Assembly: GCA_913046825.1 (NCBI GenBank)
Contig: CAJWTF010000013.1
Coordinates: 1-46,383, forward strand
DNA: 46,383 bases
Direction of reading: 5' to 3'
Source: an uncultured Rickettsiales bacterium
Lineage (GTDB): Bacteria; Pseudomonadota; Alphaproteobacteria; UBA8366
Shown here: positions 8,102-16,783 of the stretch, in pieces
How the letters are laid out: each line of letters starts with the position of its first letter
How positions within the stretch are numbered: the stretch's first letter is position 1
The notes under the pieces: generated by a model
The model's input: only the letters and a program-made list of their open reading frames with translations
Database searches by the model: none
What the model was told of the DNA's origin: nothing
Program-made: the position numbers and the translations under genes

Positions 8102-9407
8102 TATGACAGCCAAAGTACCTGGCGCAACGAATAGACCGACTGGTGAGATTGTCCGGAGTAGTTTGAAACGGCGCTACGCCGCGGAACGACGGTTTAAGTT
8201 TTTCGGCCTACTTGCGGTTTGCTTGGCCTTGGCATTCCTCGCGATTATGCTCGGTAATATTGTTTACAAAGGCCATTCGGCCTTTATCCAAACAAACATT
8301 GAACTCCGGGTTCATCTGGATGAATCCATAATCGATCCGCAAGGACATCGCGATCCAAAAACTCTCATCAAGGCCGATTACGGCGGTTTGATAAAGGCCA
8401 GTCTGCGCAAAATTTTCCCCAATGTTAGAAAGCGGCGGGACAAAAAAGCTCTCTATAAGTTGGTCAGTGGTGGTGCGGCATTTGAGCTTTACCAACTCAT
8501 TCGCGACGACCCCTCGTTGATCGGACAGACAGTGGCGATCTCGCTAACCGCATCTGCTGATATCGACATCCTTAATAAGGGCAACGTCGATGTTAACCTC
8601 CCCGAAAGCGAGCGCCGCGTAAAAGACAATGAAATACGTTGGTTCGCATCCCTTCAGGCCTCCGGAGCTATTTCGACAAACTTCAACACCCAATTCTTTA
8701 CCGCCGGTGATAGCCGTGATCCCGAACAGGCTGGCGTCCTTGGTGCTGTTGTGGGATCGACGCTCACCTTAATCATTACATTGCTGCTGTCATTTCCATT
8801 AGGCGTTATGGCGGCGGTTTACCTTGAAGAATTCGCACCAAAGAACCGATGGACCGAGGTTATCGAAGTCAACATCAACAACCTGGCGGCGGTTCCTTCC
8901 ATTGTCTTCGGTCTTCTCGGCCTCGCAGTCTTCCTGAATTTTTTTGGACTGCCCCGCTCAGCACCTCTTGTTGGCGGCTTGGTTCTAGCCTTAATGACTT
9001 TGCCTACAATCATCATCGCATCTCGGGCGGCCCTCAAATCGGTGCCACCTTCCATCCGGGAAGCGGCCTTTGGCGTTGGTGCAAGTCGGCTACAAACTGT
9101 TATCGACCATGTCATACCCTTGGCAATGCCCGGAATGTTAACCGGTACCATTATCGGTATGGCGAGGGCTCTTGGCGAAAGCGCTCCATTACTCATGATC
9201 GGTATGGTCGCCTTTATCGTCGACGTACCGCATGGTCCAACTGACCCGGCAACGGCCTTGCCGGTTCAAGTCTACCTGTGGGCCGATAGCCCAGAGCGAG
9301 CATTTGTCGAGCGAACATCTGCGGCGATTATGGTTCTCCTCGGATTCCTAGTATGTATGAATTTGGCCGCACAAATCCTGCGGCAAAAATTTGAAAGGCG
9401 TTGGTAA
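8094..9407 (+). CDS. pstA: phosphate ABC transporter permease PstA
   Basis: The start at 8094 ([10 protein letters not shown]) overlaps the pstC stop. An upstream in-frame start at 8058 would lie deep inside pstC and is less likely. The 437-residue protein has one N-terminal membrane helix (about 38-60), then a roughly 140-residue soluble periplasmic insert rich in charged residues, as in the DUF3333-bearing PstA of alphaproteobacteria. The permease core follows ([21 protein letters not shown] onward), with the EAA loop [27 protein letters not shown]. It pairs with PstC and is powered by PstB, whose ATG overlaps the pstA stop codon. Confidence 0.93.
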   Translation: MTDMTAKVPGATNRPTGEIVRSSLKRRYAAERRFKFFGLLAVCLALAFLAIMLGNIVYKGHSAFIQTNIELRVHLDESIIDPQGHRDPKTLIKADYGGLIKASLRKIFPNVRKRRDKKALYKLVSGGAAFELYQLIRDDPSLIGQTVAISLTASADIDILNKGNVDVNLPESERRVKDNEIRWFASLQASGAISTNFNTQFFTAGDSRDPEQAGVLGAVVGSTLTLIITLLLSFPLGVMAAVYLEEFAPKNRWTEVIEVNINNLAAVPSIVFGLLGLAVFLNFFGLPRSAPLVGGLVLALMTLPTIIIASRAALKSVPPSIREAAFGVGASRLQTVIDHVIPLAMPGMLTGTIIGMARALGESAPLLMIGMVAFIVDVPHGPTDPATALPVQVYLWADSPERAFVERTSAAIMVLLGFLVCMNLAAQILRQKFERRW

Positions 9408-10225
9408 TGTCCAAATTGACACAACCAATTTTACAAGACCTGAATATCACTGCGACAGATACACCACCTAATACGAAGATTTCGGCACGTGGTGTTGATG
9501 TCTTCTATGGCGCGAAACAAGCTCTATTCGGAATAGACCTCGACGTCGCAAGCCGAATGGTAACCTCGCTTATTGGTCCATCCGGCTGTGGCAAATCTAC
9601 TTTCATTCGTTGCCTCAACCGTATGAACGACGTTATTGACGGATGTCGGGTCGAAGGGAAAATTCTATTGGACGAGAACGACATCTACGGACGCTCTGTG
9701 GATGTCGTACAACTCCGCGCGCTGATTGGAATGGTCTTCCAAAAGCCAAATCCATTCCCAAAATCAATATACGATAACGTGGCCTATGGTCCCAGAATAC
9801 ACGGGCTTGCCGCGACAAAGGACGAACTCGACGCGATCGTTGAAAGTAGCCTGCAACGTGCGGGACTATGGAACGAAGCAAAGGACCGTCTCAGCGAACC
9901 GGGTACCTCACTCTCGGGCGGCCAGCAGCAACGCCTTTGCATTGCTCGCGCGATTGCGGTGAGCCCTGAAGTGATCTTGATGGACGAACCTTGTTCGGCG
10001 CTCGATCCGATCGCCACGGCAAAAATCGAAGAACTCATCGATGAGCTGCGCAAGAATTTTACGATCGTTATTGTGACCCACTCCATGCAACAAGCGGCCC
10101 GTGTATCACAGCGTACTGCCTTCTTCCATTTGGGCGACGTCGTTGAAGTAGGCGACACGGAACAGATATTCACCAACCCGCGAGAGCAACGGACCCAGGA
10201 TTACATAACCGGCCGATTCGGCTAA
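9407..10225 (+). CDS. pstB: phosphate ABC transporter ATP-binding protein PstB
   Basis: I take ATG 9407 (MSKLTQPIL), which shares one base with the pstA TAA. An in-frame TTG six bases earlier is unlikely. The 272-residue ATPase has Walker [10 protein letters not shown], a Q-loop ([21 protein letters not shown]), the signature LSGGQQQRL, Walker [14 protein letters not shown] and the H-loop IVIVTHS. The PNPFP stretch and RCLNRMND are characteristic of PstB rather than other importers. It energises phosphate uptake and, with PhoU, signals transport state to PhoR. Confidence 0.96.
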   Translation: MSKLTQPILQDLNITATDTPPNTKISARGVDVFYGAKQALFGIDLDVASRMVTSLIGPSGCGKSTFIRCLNRMNDVIDGCRVEGKILLDENDIYGRSVDVVQLRALIGMVFQKPNPFPKSIYDNVAYGPRIHGLAATKDELDAIVESSLQRAGLWNEAKDRLSEPGTSLSGGQQQRLCIARAIAVSPEVILMDEPCSALDPIATAKIEELIDELRKNFTIVIVTHSMQQAARVSQRTAFFHLGDVVEVGDTEQIFTNPREQRTQDYITGRFG

Positions 10226-10240
10226 CCGGAGACGAAAACC

Positions 10241-10987
10241 ATGAGTAACGATCACATTGTGTCGTCATTCGACGCTGATCTCAGTCGCCTCGACAACATG
10301 GTCGCGGAAATGGGCGGTCTGGCAGAAACTCAGCTCGCACAAAGTATTGAAGCGCTCTGCAAGAAAGACGTTGAAACGGCCGAGCGCATGGTCATCGCGG
10401 ACAGGCGAATCGACGCATTGGAAGAAGAAATTTACGACTTCGCTGTAAAACTCATCGCTCTTCGGCAGCCAATGGCGGACGATTTACGGATCGTGATATC
10501 CGCTATTAAAATTTCCGGCGTCATCGAGCGGATTGGCGATTACGCAAAGAATATCTCGAAACGCACAATTGTCTTGAAGGACGGCCCCTCGCTGACGGGG
10601 GCGCTGAAAACAGTCTCTCGGATGGGTGATCTTGTTCAAAATATGATCAAGCACGCGCTGGACGCGTATATCGAACGTGACGCAGAAAAGGCAGGCGATG
10701 TTCGTGCACGCGACCGGGACGTCGATTTGTTAAATACGAGCCTCTTTCGGGAACTCCTTACCTACATGATGGAGGATCCGAGATTTATTACCCCGTGCAC
10801 GCACATGTTGTTCGTCGCGAAGAATATCGAGAGGATTGGCGACCATACCACCAGTATCGCCGAGCAAGTACATTTCATGGTGCACGGCGAGATGCCGCAT
10901 GACGAAAGACCAAAAGGTGACCATTCGAGCACGGCGGTCGCCAATCCAGACGATGTTGGGAATGACCACGAAAGCGCGCAACCATGA
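10241..10987 (+). CDS. phoU: phosphate-signalling regulator PhoU
   Basis: This 248-residue all-helical protein has two PhoU repeats (about residues 15-105 and 118-210). They contain the metal-cluster motifs EEEIYDFAVKLIALRQPMADDLR in the first half and NIERIGDHTTSIAEQ in the second. The C-terminal 35 residues are hydrophilic and probably disordered. PhoU links Pst transporter activity to PhoR and represses the regulon when phosphate is plentiful. It lies 15 bases after pstB, behind a GGAG-like site, and its stop overlaps the phoB start. Confidence 0.94.
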   Translation: MSNDHIVSSFDADLSRLDNMVAEMGGLAETQLAQSIEALCKKDVETAERMVIADRRIDALEEEIYDFAVKLIALRQPMADDLRIVISAIKISGVIERIGDYAKNISKRTIVLKDGPSLTGALKTVSRMGDLVQNMIKHALDAYIERDAEKAGDVRARDRDVDLLNTSLFRELLTYMMEDPRFITPCTHMLFVAKNIERIGDHTTSIAEQVHFMVHGEMPHDERPKGDHSSTAVANPDDVGNDHESAQP

Positions 10988-11673
10988 ACCCATTAATATT
11001 GATCGTCGAGGATGAGCCGGCGCAAGTCGAAATTTTGCGCTACAACCTGGAGAAAAAGGGGTTCCTAATTTCTGTCGCAACCGCTGGAGAGGAGGCCCTG
11101 ATCCTAGCGGAAGAAGAAGAGCCCGATCTCGTTATTCTCGACTGGATGTTGCCAGATATTTCCGGCATTGAAATTTGCCGACGCCTAAAAGCCCAACAGC
11201 ATACAAAACTCACACCGGTTATCATGCTGACCGCACGAGGCGAAGAAGAAGACCGAGTGCGCGGCCTTGAGAACGGCGCCGACGACTATATGGTCAAACC
11301 CTATTCGCCGAATGAAATGATCGCCCGAGTTCAGGCCGTCTTGCGGCGCTCCCACCCAGAAATCGCGGCAGAAGTGTTGGAATACTCTGACATCCGCATG
11401 GATTTAGCCTGCCATCGTGTCAGCCGAAACGATCAGGCCATTCATCTCGGGCCGACCGAATTTCGTTTGCTTCGTGTCCTCATGCAACGACCGGGGCGCG
11501 TGTTCTCAAGAGAACAATTGTTGGACCGCGCTTGGGGCCGGGACGTCTATGTCGAAAGTCGAACGGTCGACGTCCATATCCGCCGTTTACGGAAAGCGCT
11601 GAACATTAAAGGATTGAAGGATATCATTCGCACGGTTCGCGGTGCGGGTTACGCCATTGATGAGGAAGATTAA
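10984..11673 (+). CDS. phoB: phosphate-regulon response regulator PhoB
   Basis: The 229-residue protein has a receiver domain with the acidic pair E9/D10, the phospho-acceptor Asp53 in VILDWMLPD, the conserved Thr in MLTARGEEED and Lys in YMVKPYSPNE. An OmpR/PhoB winged-helix domain follows (about 128-227) with GPTEFRLLRVLMQRPGRVFSREQLL and VDVHIRRLRKAL. It is phosphorylated by PhoR and binds Pho boxes such as those before pstS. The ATG overlaps the phoU stop (ATGA). Placing phoB at the far end of the cluster and phoR at the front means PhoB amplifies its own synthesis when the pst promoter fires. Confidence 0.96.
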   Translation: MNPLILIVEDEPAQVEILRYNLEKKGFLISVATAGEEALILAEEEEPDLVILDWMLPDISGIEICRRLKAQQHTKLTPVIMLTARGEEEDRVRGLENGADDYMVKPYSPNEMIARVQAVLRRSHPEIAAEVLEYSDIRMDLACHRVSRNDQAIHLGPTEFRLLRVLMQRPGRVFSREQLLDRAWGRDVYVESRTVDVHIRRLRKALNIKGLKDIIRTVRGAGYAIDEED

Positions 11674-11968
11674 CCTCTCGATTCGACAGTTCCATTCTGC
11701 ACTAATGCTTCGCATCCTCCGCACTAATATCGATTTATAGCATTAAAACAACGCCCTGCATAAACATATTGTTCATCATTACAATTTTGTGATGGCTTCT
11801 CCATATTGAAGCACCTACCAAATCCACTAACCCATCACCAGACGGGAAATCTGGAGCATTTATAAAGAAACACTAGCCAAAGACCTCGCAAAACTGCGCC
11901 ACATTCAAGCCGCAGCCCAAACCAACCGACGGTTCCTCACGACCTCCGGTGCCGCGCTGCTTTTCCTG

Positions 11969-13330
11969 GTGATCGTCTATCTCATCGCATCGGTGACGAA
12001 CGGCGAACACGTATACGGACCCTTCGTTATTGCCGCCGGCGTCTGTGGCGCATATATGGCGCTGAACATCGGCGCGAACGAAGTTGCCAATAACATGGGT
12101 CCGGCAGTCGGCTCGAAGGCGCTCTCACTGGGTGCCGCATTGGCAATTGCCGCCATCTTCGAAGCGGCCGGCGCGTTAATCGCAGGCGGCGATGTCGTCA
12201 AAACAATTTCCAAGAACATCATCTCGGTCGACTCATTCGACAGCGAACTGACTTTTATTTGGGCCATGCTATCCGCCTTGTTGGCGGCGTCTCTCTGGAT
12301 TCACATCGCCACATATGTGCGCGCACCGGTATCGACGACGCATTCCATCGTCGGCGGCGTCATGGGAGCGGGTATCGGCACCGCCGGGTTCGCCATCGTC
12401 AATTGGGGAACAATGAGCAAGATCGCCGCGAGCTGGGTAATTTCCCCAGTACTGGGAGGCATCATCGCAGCCTTATTTCTGGCCTTCATCAAAACCTTCA
12501 TCGTCTATCGCGAGGACAAAATCGCGGGAGCGAAAAGATGGGTTCCAGTCCTCGTCGCGATCATGGCTGGAGTTTTCGCCGCATACCTAATGCTGAAAGG
12601 ACTGAAGAGGGTTTGGAAGCCCGAACCTTGGATGATCACCGCGGTTTCGATCGCGATCAGCGCCGCAACTTATTTAATCCTGAAGCCTATTATCGAACGC
12701 CAGGCGACGGGAATGGAAAATCGCAATAAATCGATCCGCACGTTGTTTACGATCCCACTGATTTGTTCGACCGCGTTGTTGTCTTTTGCCCACGGATCGA
12801 ACGACGTTGCAAACGCGGTTGGCCCACTCGCGGCAATTGTCTCTGCCGCCTCCTCCGGCGCTATTGCGACAAGTGTCGCGATCCCGTTTTGGGTCATGTG
12901 TATCGGCGCCGTCGGCATTGCCATCGGATTGGCGCTATTCGGTCCACGCTTGATCCGAATGGTTGGCGACCAGATCACGAAAATGAACCCGATGCGGGCC
13001 TATTGCGTGGCGCTCTCCGCTGCTATCACAGTCCTGATCGCCTCGGCGCTCGGCCTGCCGGTCAGCTCAACCCACATCGCGGTCGGCGCGGTATTCGGCG
13101 TCGGATTTTTCCGAGAATGGCAGACCGCACGGCGAACCCATATAAATCACGGCCAGTTTCGAAAAGATAAGAAATTCTGGGAGAAGATGGACGTGGAAGA
13201 ACGCGCGAAGCGCCGGCGCCTGGTGCGCCGCCAACACGTGGTCACGATCGCCTCTGCGTGGGTTATAACGGTCCCCGCAACCGCGCTGCTCGCCGCCGTG
13301 TTGTTCTGGGGATTGCGCGCTCTGTTCTAG
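11969..13330 (+). CDS. inorganic phosphate transporter, Pit family
   Basis: This is a membrane transporter of at least 453 residues with the two Pit signature repeats: ALNIGANEVANNMGPAVGSKAL near the N-terminus and SFAHGSNDVANAVGPLAAI in the second half. About ten hydrophobic segments surround a hydrophilic loop. It is a low-affinity phosphate (metal-phosphate) symporter. The first usual start codon in frame is GTG 11969, but the frame is open from 11831. The upstream residues (KDLAKLRHIQAAAQTNRRFL) look like the normal Pit N-terminus. No ATG, GTG or TTG occurs there, so the true start may be an unusual codon or the start may be mutated. The 295-base gap after phoB holds no other gene and no clear Pho box. 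Confidence 0.88.
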   Translation: MIVYLIASVTNGEHVYGPFVIAAGVCGAYMALNIGANEVANNMGPAVGSKALSLGAALAIAAIFEAAGALIAGGDVVKTISKNIISVDSFDSELTFIWAMLSALLAASLWIHIATYVRAPVSTTHSIVGGVMGAGIGTAGFAIVNWGTMSKIAASWVISPVLGGIIAALFLAFIKTFIVYREDKIAGAKRWVPVLVAIMAGVFAAYLMLKGLKRVWKPEPWMITAVSIAISAATYLILKPIIERQATGMENRNKSIRTLFTIPLICSTALLSFAHGSNDVANAVGPLAAIVSAASSGAIATSVAIPFWVMCIGAVGIAIGLALFGPRLIRMVGDQITKMNPMRAYCVALSAAITVLIASALGLPVSSTHIAVGAVFGVGFFREWQTARRTHINHGQFRKDKKFWEKMDVEERAKRRRLVRRQHVVTIASAWVITVPATALLAAVLFWGLRALF

Positions 13331-13384
13331 GGCGGATGGCACCTTTACACTTGGCGACGTCACAGCCATTTGAGGTCGCAGCCC

Positions 13385-14224
13385 GTGTCCACGCCTTTCC
13401 CCATCATCGATGCACATCATCACCTCTGGGATTTGACGAGCGGCCGCTACCCTTGGCTGCAAGATGAGATAATCCCAACCTTCAGATACGGGGATTACAG
13501 CTCGATCTGCCGCAATTACCTGCCCGCCGAATTTCGGCAAGACAACAACCGCCAAAACGTCGTTGCTTCCGTCCATATGGAGGCTGAATGGTCGACGGAT
13601 GATCCGGTTGCCGAAACGGATTGGCTCCATCGCGTCGCCGAGGCTGACGGCGTACCGAGCGCGATCATCGGCCAAGCCTGGTTCTGCCGGGACGACATAA
13701 ACACCGTGTTGGCAGGCCACGCGGCCTATCCGCTCATACGTGGCATCAGACAAAAGCCGGTGGCGGCGGCGACCCAAGATCAAGTCATCTCTGGCGCGCC
13801 CGGTACGATGAGCGATCCTAAATTCCGGGAAGGCTATGCCATCATGGCCAAACACAGCCTTCATTACGATTTGCAGGTGCCCTGGTGGCATTTGGAGGAG
13901 GCGAGGGATTTAGCGCGTGATTTTCCGGACACGCCGATCATCCTGAACCATACCGGTCTGCCATCCGACCGTAGCGAGCGCAGTCTATTGGGCTGGCGTG
14001 CAGGAATGGAAGCGCTGGCGGACGTTGCCAACACGGCCGTTAAGATTTCCGGTATTGGCATGCCGGGTGAAGCATGGACCGTCGAGCTCAACCGTAATAT
14101 CGTGCTGACGACCATCGCGATCTTCGGCGTCGAACGCTGTATGTTCGCCAGCAATTTTCCGGTCGACAGCTTGGTCGCGAGTTACGATACAATTTTCGAC
14201 GGCTTTCGCGAGATTACCAAATAG
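13385..14224 (+). pseudogene. amidohydrolase-2 family hydrolase, C-terminus cut by an amber codon
   Basis: This is a TIM-barrel metal hydrolase of the 2-pyrone-4,6-dicarboxylate lactonase/fuconolactonase group. It has the metal motif IIDAHHHLWD at the start, the His in IILNHTGLP, and the late Asp in FASNFPVDSL. I prefer GTG 13385 as the start; TTG 13370 is the alternative. The frame stops at TAG 14222-14224 after GFREITK. In the same frame the usual C-terminal helix continues immediately (LGQSAQRKLFHDNAKRYYRID) to a TAA at 14291-14293. The gene has therefore probably lost its last 23 residues through one C-to-T change (CAG to TAG). It may still fold, and I cannot tell whether it is active. 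It converges on the selenoprotein operon. Confidence 0.75.
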
Positions 14225-14391
14225 CTTGGCCAATCGGCACAACGCAAACTCTTCCATGACAACGCGAAACGATACTACCGGATCGACACGTAAGCGCGCT
14301 CGATGAAGCCGTCGGAAGAGCCCGCGCCGCCTATCAAGCGCGTGAGTTCGACAAAACATAAGAAGCTTTCAACCAAGCCTCAAGACCGAGC

Positions 14392-15282
14392 TTATACGGG
14401 CGGCTCGTCGTACAACTTGAAAACCGCCGTGCCGTCTAAATCCTGATGACCGCGTGCGCAGAGAAGCCGGAACAGCGTCCGCGCCTGATCCGCCATCGGC
14501 GACGGCGCTTCCAAGCCTTTGGTCAGGTCGTGCAAGATATCGAAGTCCTTTAATATCTGCTTGGCACGACCCATCGGCTGGAAATCGCGCTCAACGATGC
14601 GCGGCACTAAGGCGTTCAACAGGTTACTGCCAGCGTGACCCGTCGCCAAAGCTTCTGGAATTTTCGAGACGTCGACACCACCCGCTTCACCAAGTTTCAC
14701 CGCCTCTGCAATGACGCAGTAGTTCGTGAGGACCAATACCTGGTTCACCATTTTGGTGATTTGTCCCGCACCGACATCGCCCATATGCGTGAAGACCCCC
14801 GACAAACCTTCCATCAGGTTGTTTACCTTAACGATGGCGTCGGCTGAACCACCGGCCATGATCGCGAGTGAGCCGTCTTCGGCCGCGGATGGCCCCCCGG
14901 AGACCGGCGCATCCACCCATGGCATTCCGCAACAGCGCTCAAGCTCTTCCGACATCTCACGCGTCGCGTCTAATAGGGTCGTCCCGTGATCAACGACCAC
15001 CGCCCCCGCCCGTCCTGTCTCCACAATACCGCCTTTTCCGATAACGATGTCTCGGACGGACGATGTTTCCAGCACGCAGATTTGCACGACATCAGCTTCT
15101 TGAACGGCCTCGGCGGCACTACCAGCGGGCTTTACACCCCACTCTGATGCTGCTGTCATCTTTGCCGGGTCCACATCGTGTCCAGTCACCTCATAGCCGA
15201 GCTCGATAAGGCGTTTCGTAAATCCGGCACCCATTAGGCCAAGCCCGATAAAGGCTATCTGTGGTTTTTCCTCCGTCATCAA
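14392..15282 (-). CDS. NAD(P)-dependent oxidoreductase, 3-hydroxyisobutyrate dehydrogenase family
   Basis: The 296-residue beta-hydroxyacid dehydrogenase has the Rossmann motif FIGLGLMGAGF, the substrate-binding segment VDAPVSGGPSAAEDGSLAIMAGG and the catalytic Lys in GAGQITKMVNQ. Relatives reduce or oxidise 3-hydroxyisobutyrate, tartronate semialdehyde or succinic semialdehyde; the substrate here is unknown. It is the last gene of the seven-gene minus-strand operon. Its ATG overlaps the amidase stop by four bases, so it probably handles a product of the amide-cleaving enzymes. A Met-Met start leaves the exact first codon open by one. Confidence 0.88.
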   Translation of the reverse strand: MMTEEKPQIAFIGLGLMGAGFTKRLIELGYEVTGHDVDPAKMTAASEWGVKPAGSAAEAVQEADVVQICVLETSSVRDIVIGKGGIVETGRAGAVVVDHGTTLLDATREMSEELERCCGMPWVDAPVSGGPSAAEDGSLAIMAGGSADAIVKVNNLMEGLSGVFTHMGDVGAGQITKMVNQVLVLTNYCVIAEAVKLGEAGGVDVSKIPEALATGHAGSNLLNALVPRIVERDFQPMGRAKQILKDFDILHDLTKGLEAPSPMADQARTLFRLLCARGHQDLDGTAVFKLYDEPPV

Positions 15283-16736
15283 TCGTATCCCGGCGGCGGC
15301 TGAAAGCCTCCAATTTCCTCGCCCAACAACCGTGCGAAGTCGATGGTCCTCAGATCGTGCATGGAAGGCCCGACAATCTGCACGCCGGTGGGCAGGCCCG
15401 AGCGGGTGAGGCCCGAAGGCGCCACGGTCGAGGGCAACAAGACAACGCCGGACATGCCTGCCCAGAACAATTGGTCGACTGCGCTTTGCGGCACACCGTT
15501 CACCGGGATCGTGCGGTTCCAGCGTTCACCCTTTTGGTCGTGCGGGAAAGCAGCCGAGGATGCGGTCGGGCAAAGCAGAACATCCCATTGTTGGAAGAAG
15601 GCTTGCCAGGCCCAGCGCATGTGAGTGCGGTACTCGTTCGCGGCCATCCAATCCCGGTGGTACTGCACCGACGCCCGCAGGTTCCGCGCTTCGTAGCCCT
15701 CGTCATTCTCCGAAAGGGCAGACACTTGACGCTTGTTCTCATCGAACACCTCGACGGGCAAGCGAGCCGTCGTGACGCCGCGCAGCAATTGAATGTAAAT
15801 GTCATGGGACTTCGCCATATCGATAGCAGGACGTGCCGTATCATCGACCGTTGCCCCCGCTTTGGCGCAAGCGTCGGCGACCACTTGAATACGATCCGCA
15901 TATTCGCTGTCCACGGGGCAGACATCATCGCTCACCATAACGGCGATACGGAAATCGGAGAGTTTCTTTTTCTCCGGTTTAATCAAATCAAGCTTGTAAC
16001 CGTCGGCCTCCAGCGCATCGGGTCCCGCCATGACTTCGAGCGCCACCGCCAAATCCTCGGCACCCCGCGCCAACGGTCCCACGACGGAGATATCCGCATG
16101 AGACAGAGACCCCGGCAGCGCCTGTCCCCTCAAGGGAACAAGACCCCAGGTCGGCTTGTGACCGTAGACACCACAGTAATGCGCCGGGTTGCGGATCGAA
16201 GCGCCGATGTCGCTACCTGAATCAATACCAGTCAACCCCGCAGCTAAGGCCGCGGCCGAACCCCCGGAGGACCCGCCCGGTACCCGTGTGACGTCCCAGG
16301 GGTTATTGGTCGTGCCGTATATTTCGTTGAAGGTCTCCCAATCGCCAAGCAGCAACGGGACATTGGTCTTGCCGAAAAGCACGACGCCAGCTGCCAGCAT
16401 TCGCTCGACGACGACAGAATTCTTGCGTGCAATATTGTGTTTCAATTCCGGCACGCCCCATGTGGTGGCCGTGCCTTCCCAATCGTAGCTCTCCTTGATG
16501 GTCATGGGCACACCGTGAAGCGGTCCCCACACCTCACCCTTGGCCAGGGCCTCATCTGCCTGCCGTGCCCGCGCGCGCGCCTCATCCCTCTTCCAGACGA
16601 TGATCGCATTCAAGCCCGCGTTATGCCTGTCGCAGCGCGTCAGAAAATGCTCCAGGAGATCCGCACAACCGATTTCCTTCGCGCGGATCATCGCCGCCAG
16701 TTCAACGGCCGTCTTAAAGTGCAAGTCCGTGCCCAT
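15279..16736 (-). CDS. amidase (amidase signature family)
   Basis: This 485-residue hydrolase has the complete Ser-cisSer-Lys triad: Lys81 in GVPMTIKESYDW, Ser156 in VPGGSSGGSAAAL and the nucleophile Ser180 in GSDIGASIRNPA. It has no signal peptide, so it is cytoplasmic. The family splits amides to a carboxylate and ammonia or an amine; the substrate is not predictable. It lies 47 bases after the dimethylformamidase-like gene and overlaps the dehydrogenase after it. That suggests a pathway with two successive C-N bond hydrolyses followed by oxidation or reduction of a hydroxyacid or semialdehyde. Confidence 0.92.
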   Translation of the reverse strand: MGTDLHFKTAVELAAMIRAKEIGCADLLEHFLTRCDRHNAGLNAIIVWKRDEARARARQADEALAKGEVWGPLHGVPMTIKESYDWEGTATTWGVPELKHNIARKNSVVVERMLAAGVVLFGKTNVPLLLGDWETFNEIYGTTNNPWDVTRVPGGSSGGSAAALAAGLTGIDSGSDIGASIRNPAHYCGVYGHKPTWGLVPLRGQALPGSLSHADISVVGPLARGAEDLAVALEVMAGPDALEADGYKLDLIKPEKKKLSDFRIAVMVSDDVCPVDSEYADRIQVVADACAKAGATVDDTARPAIDMAKSHDIYIQLLRGVTTARLPVEVFDENKRQVSALSENDEGYEARNLRASVQYHRDWMAANEYRTHMRWAWQAFFQQWDVLLCPTASSAAFPHDQKGERWNRTIPVNGVPQSAVDQLFWAGMSGVVLLPSTVAPSGLTRSGLPTGVQIVGPSMHDLRTIDFARLLGEEIGGFQPPPGYD

Positions 16737-16783
16737 GTCAGTTCTCTCCCAAAATTAGGAAACAGATATTCGAAAGTGTCCGG

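Noticed and set aside
11674..11968. Pho box before the Pit permease
   Set aside because: AT-rich elements around 11750-11800 only loosely resemble CTGTCAT repeats and do not keep the 11-base spacing.
15261..16220. Long plus-strand open frame antisense to the amidase
   Set aside because: The minus-strand amidase has a full catalytic triad. The antisense frame shows no family and reflects codon bias.
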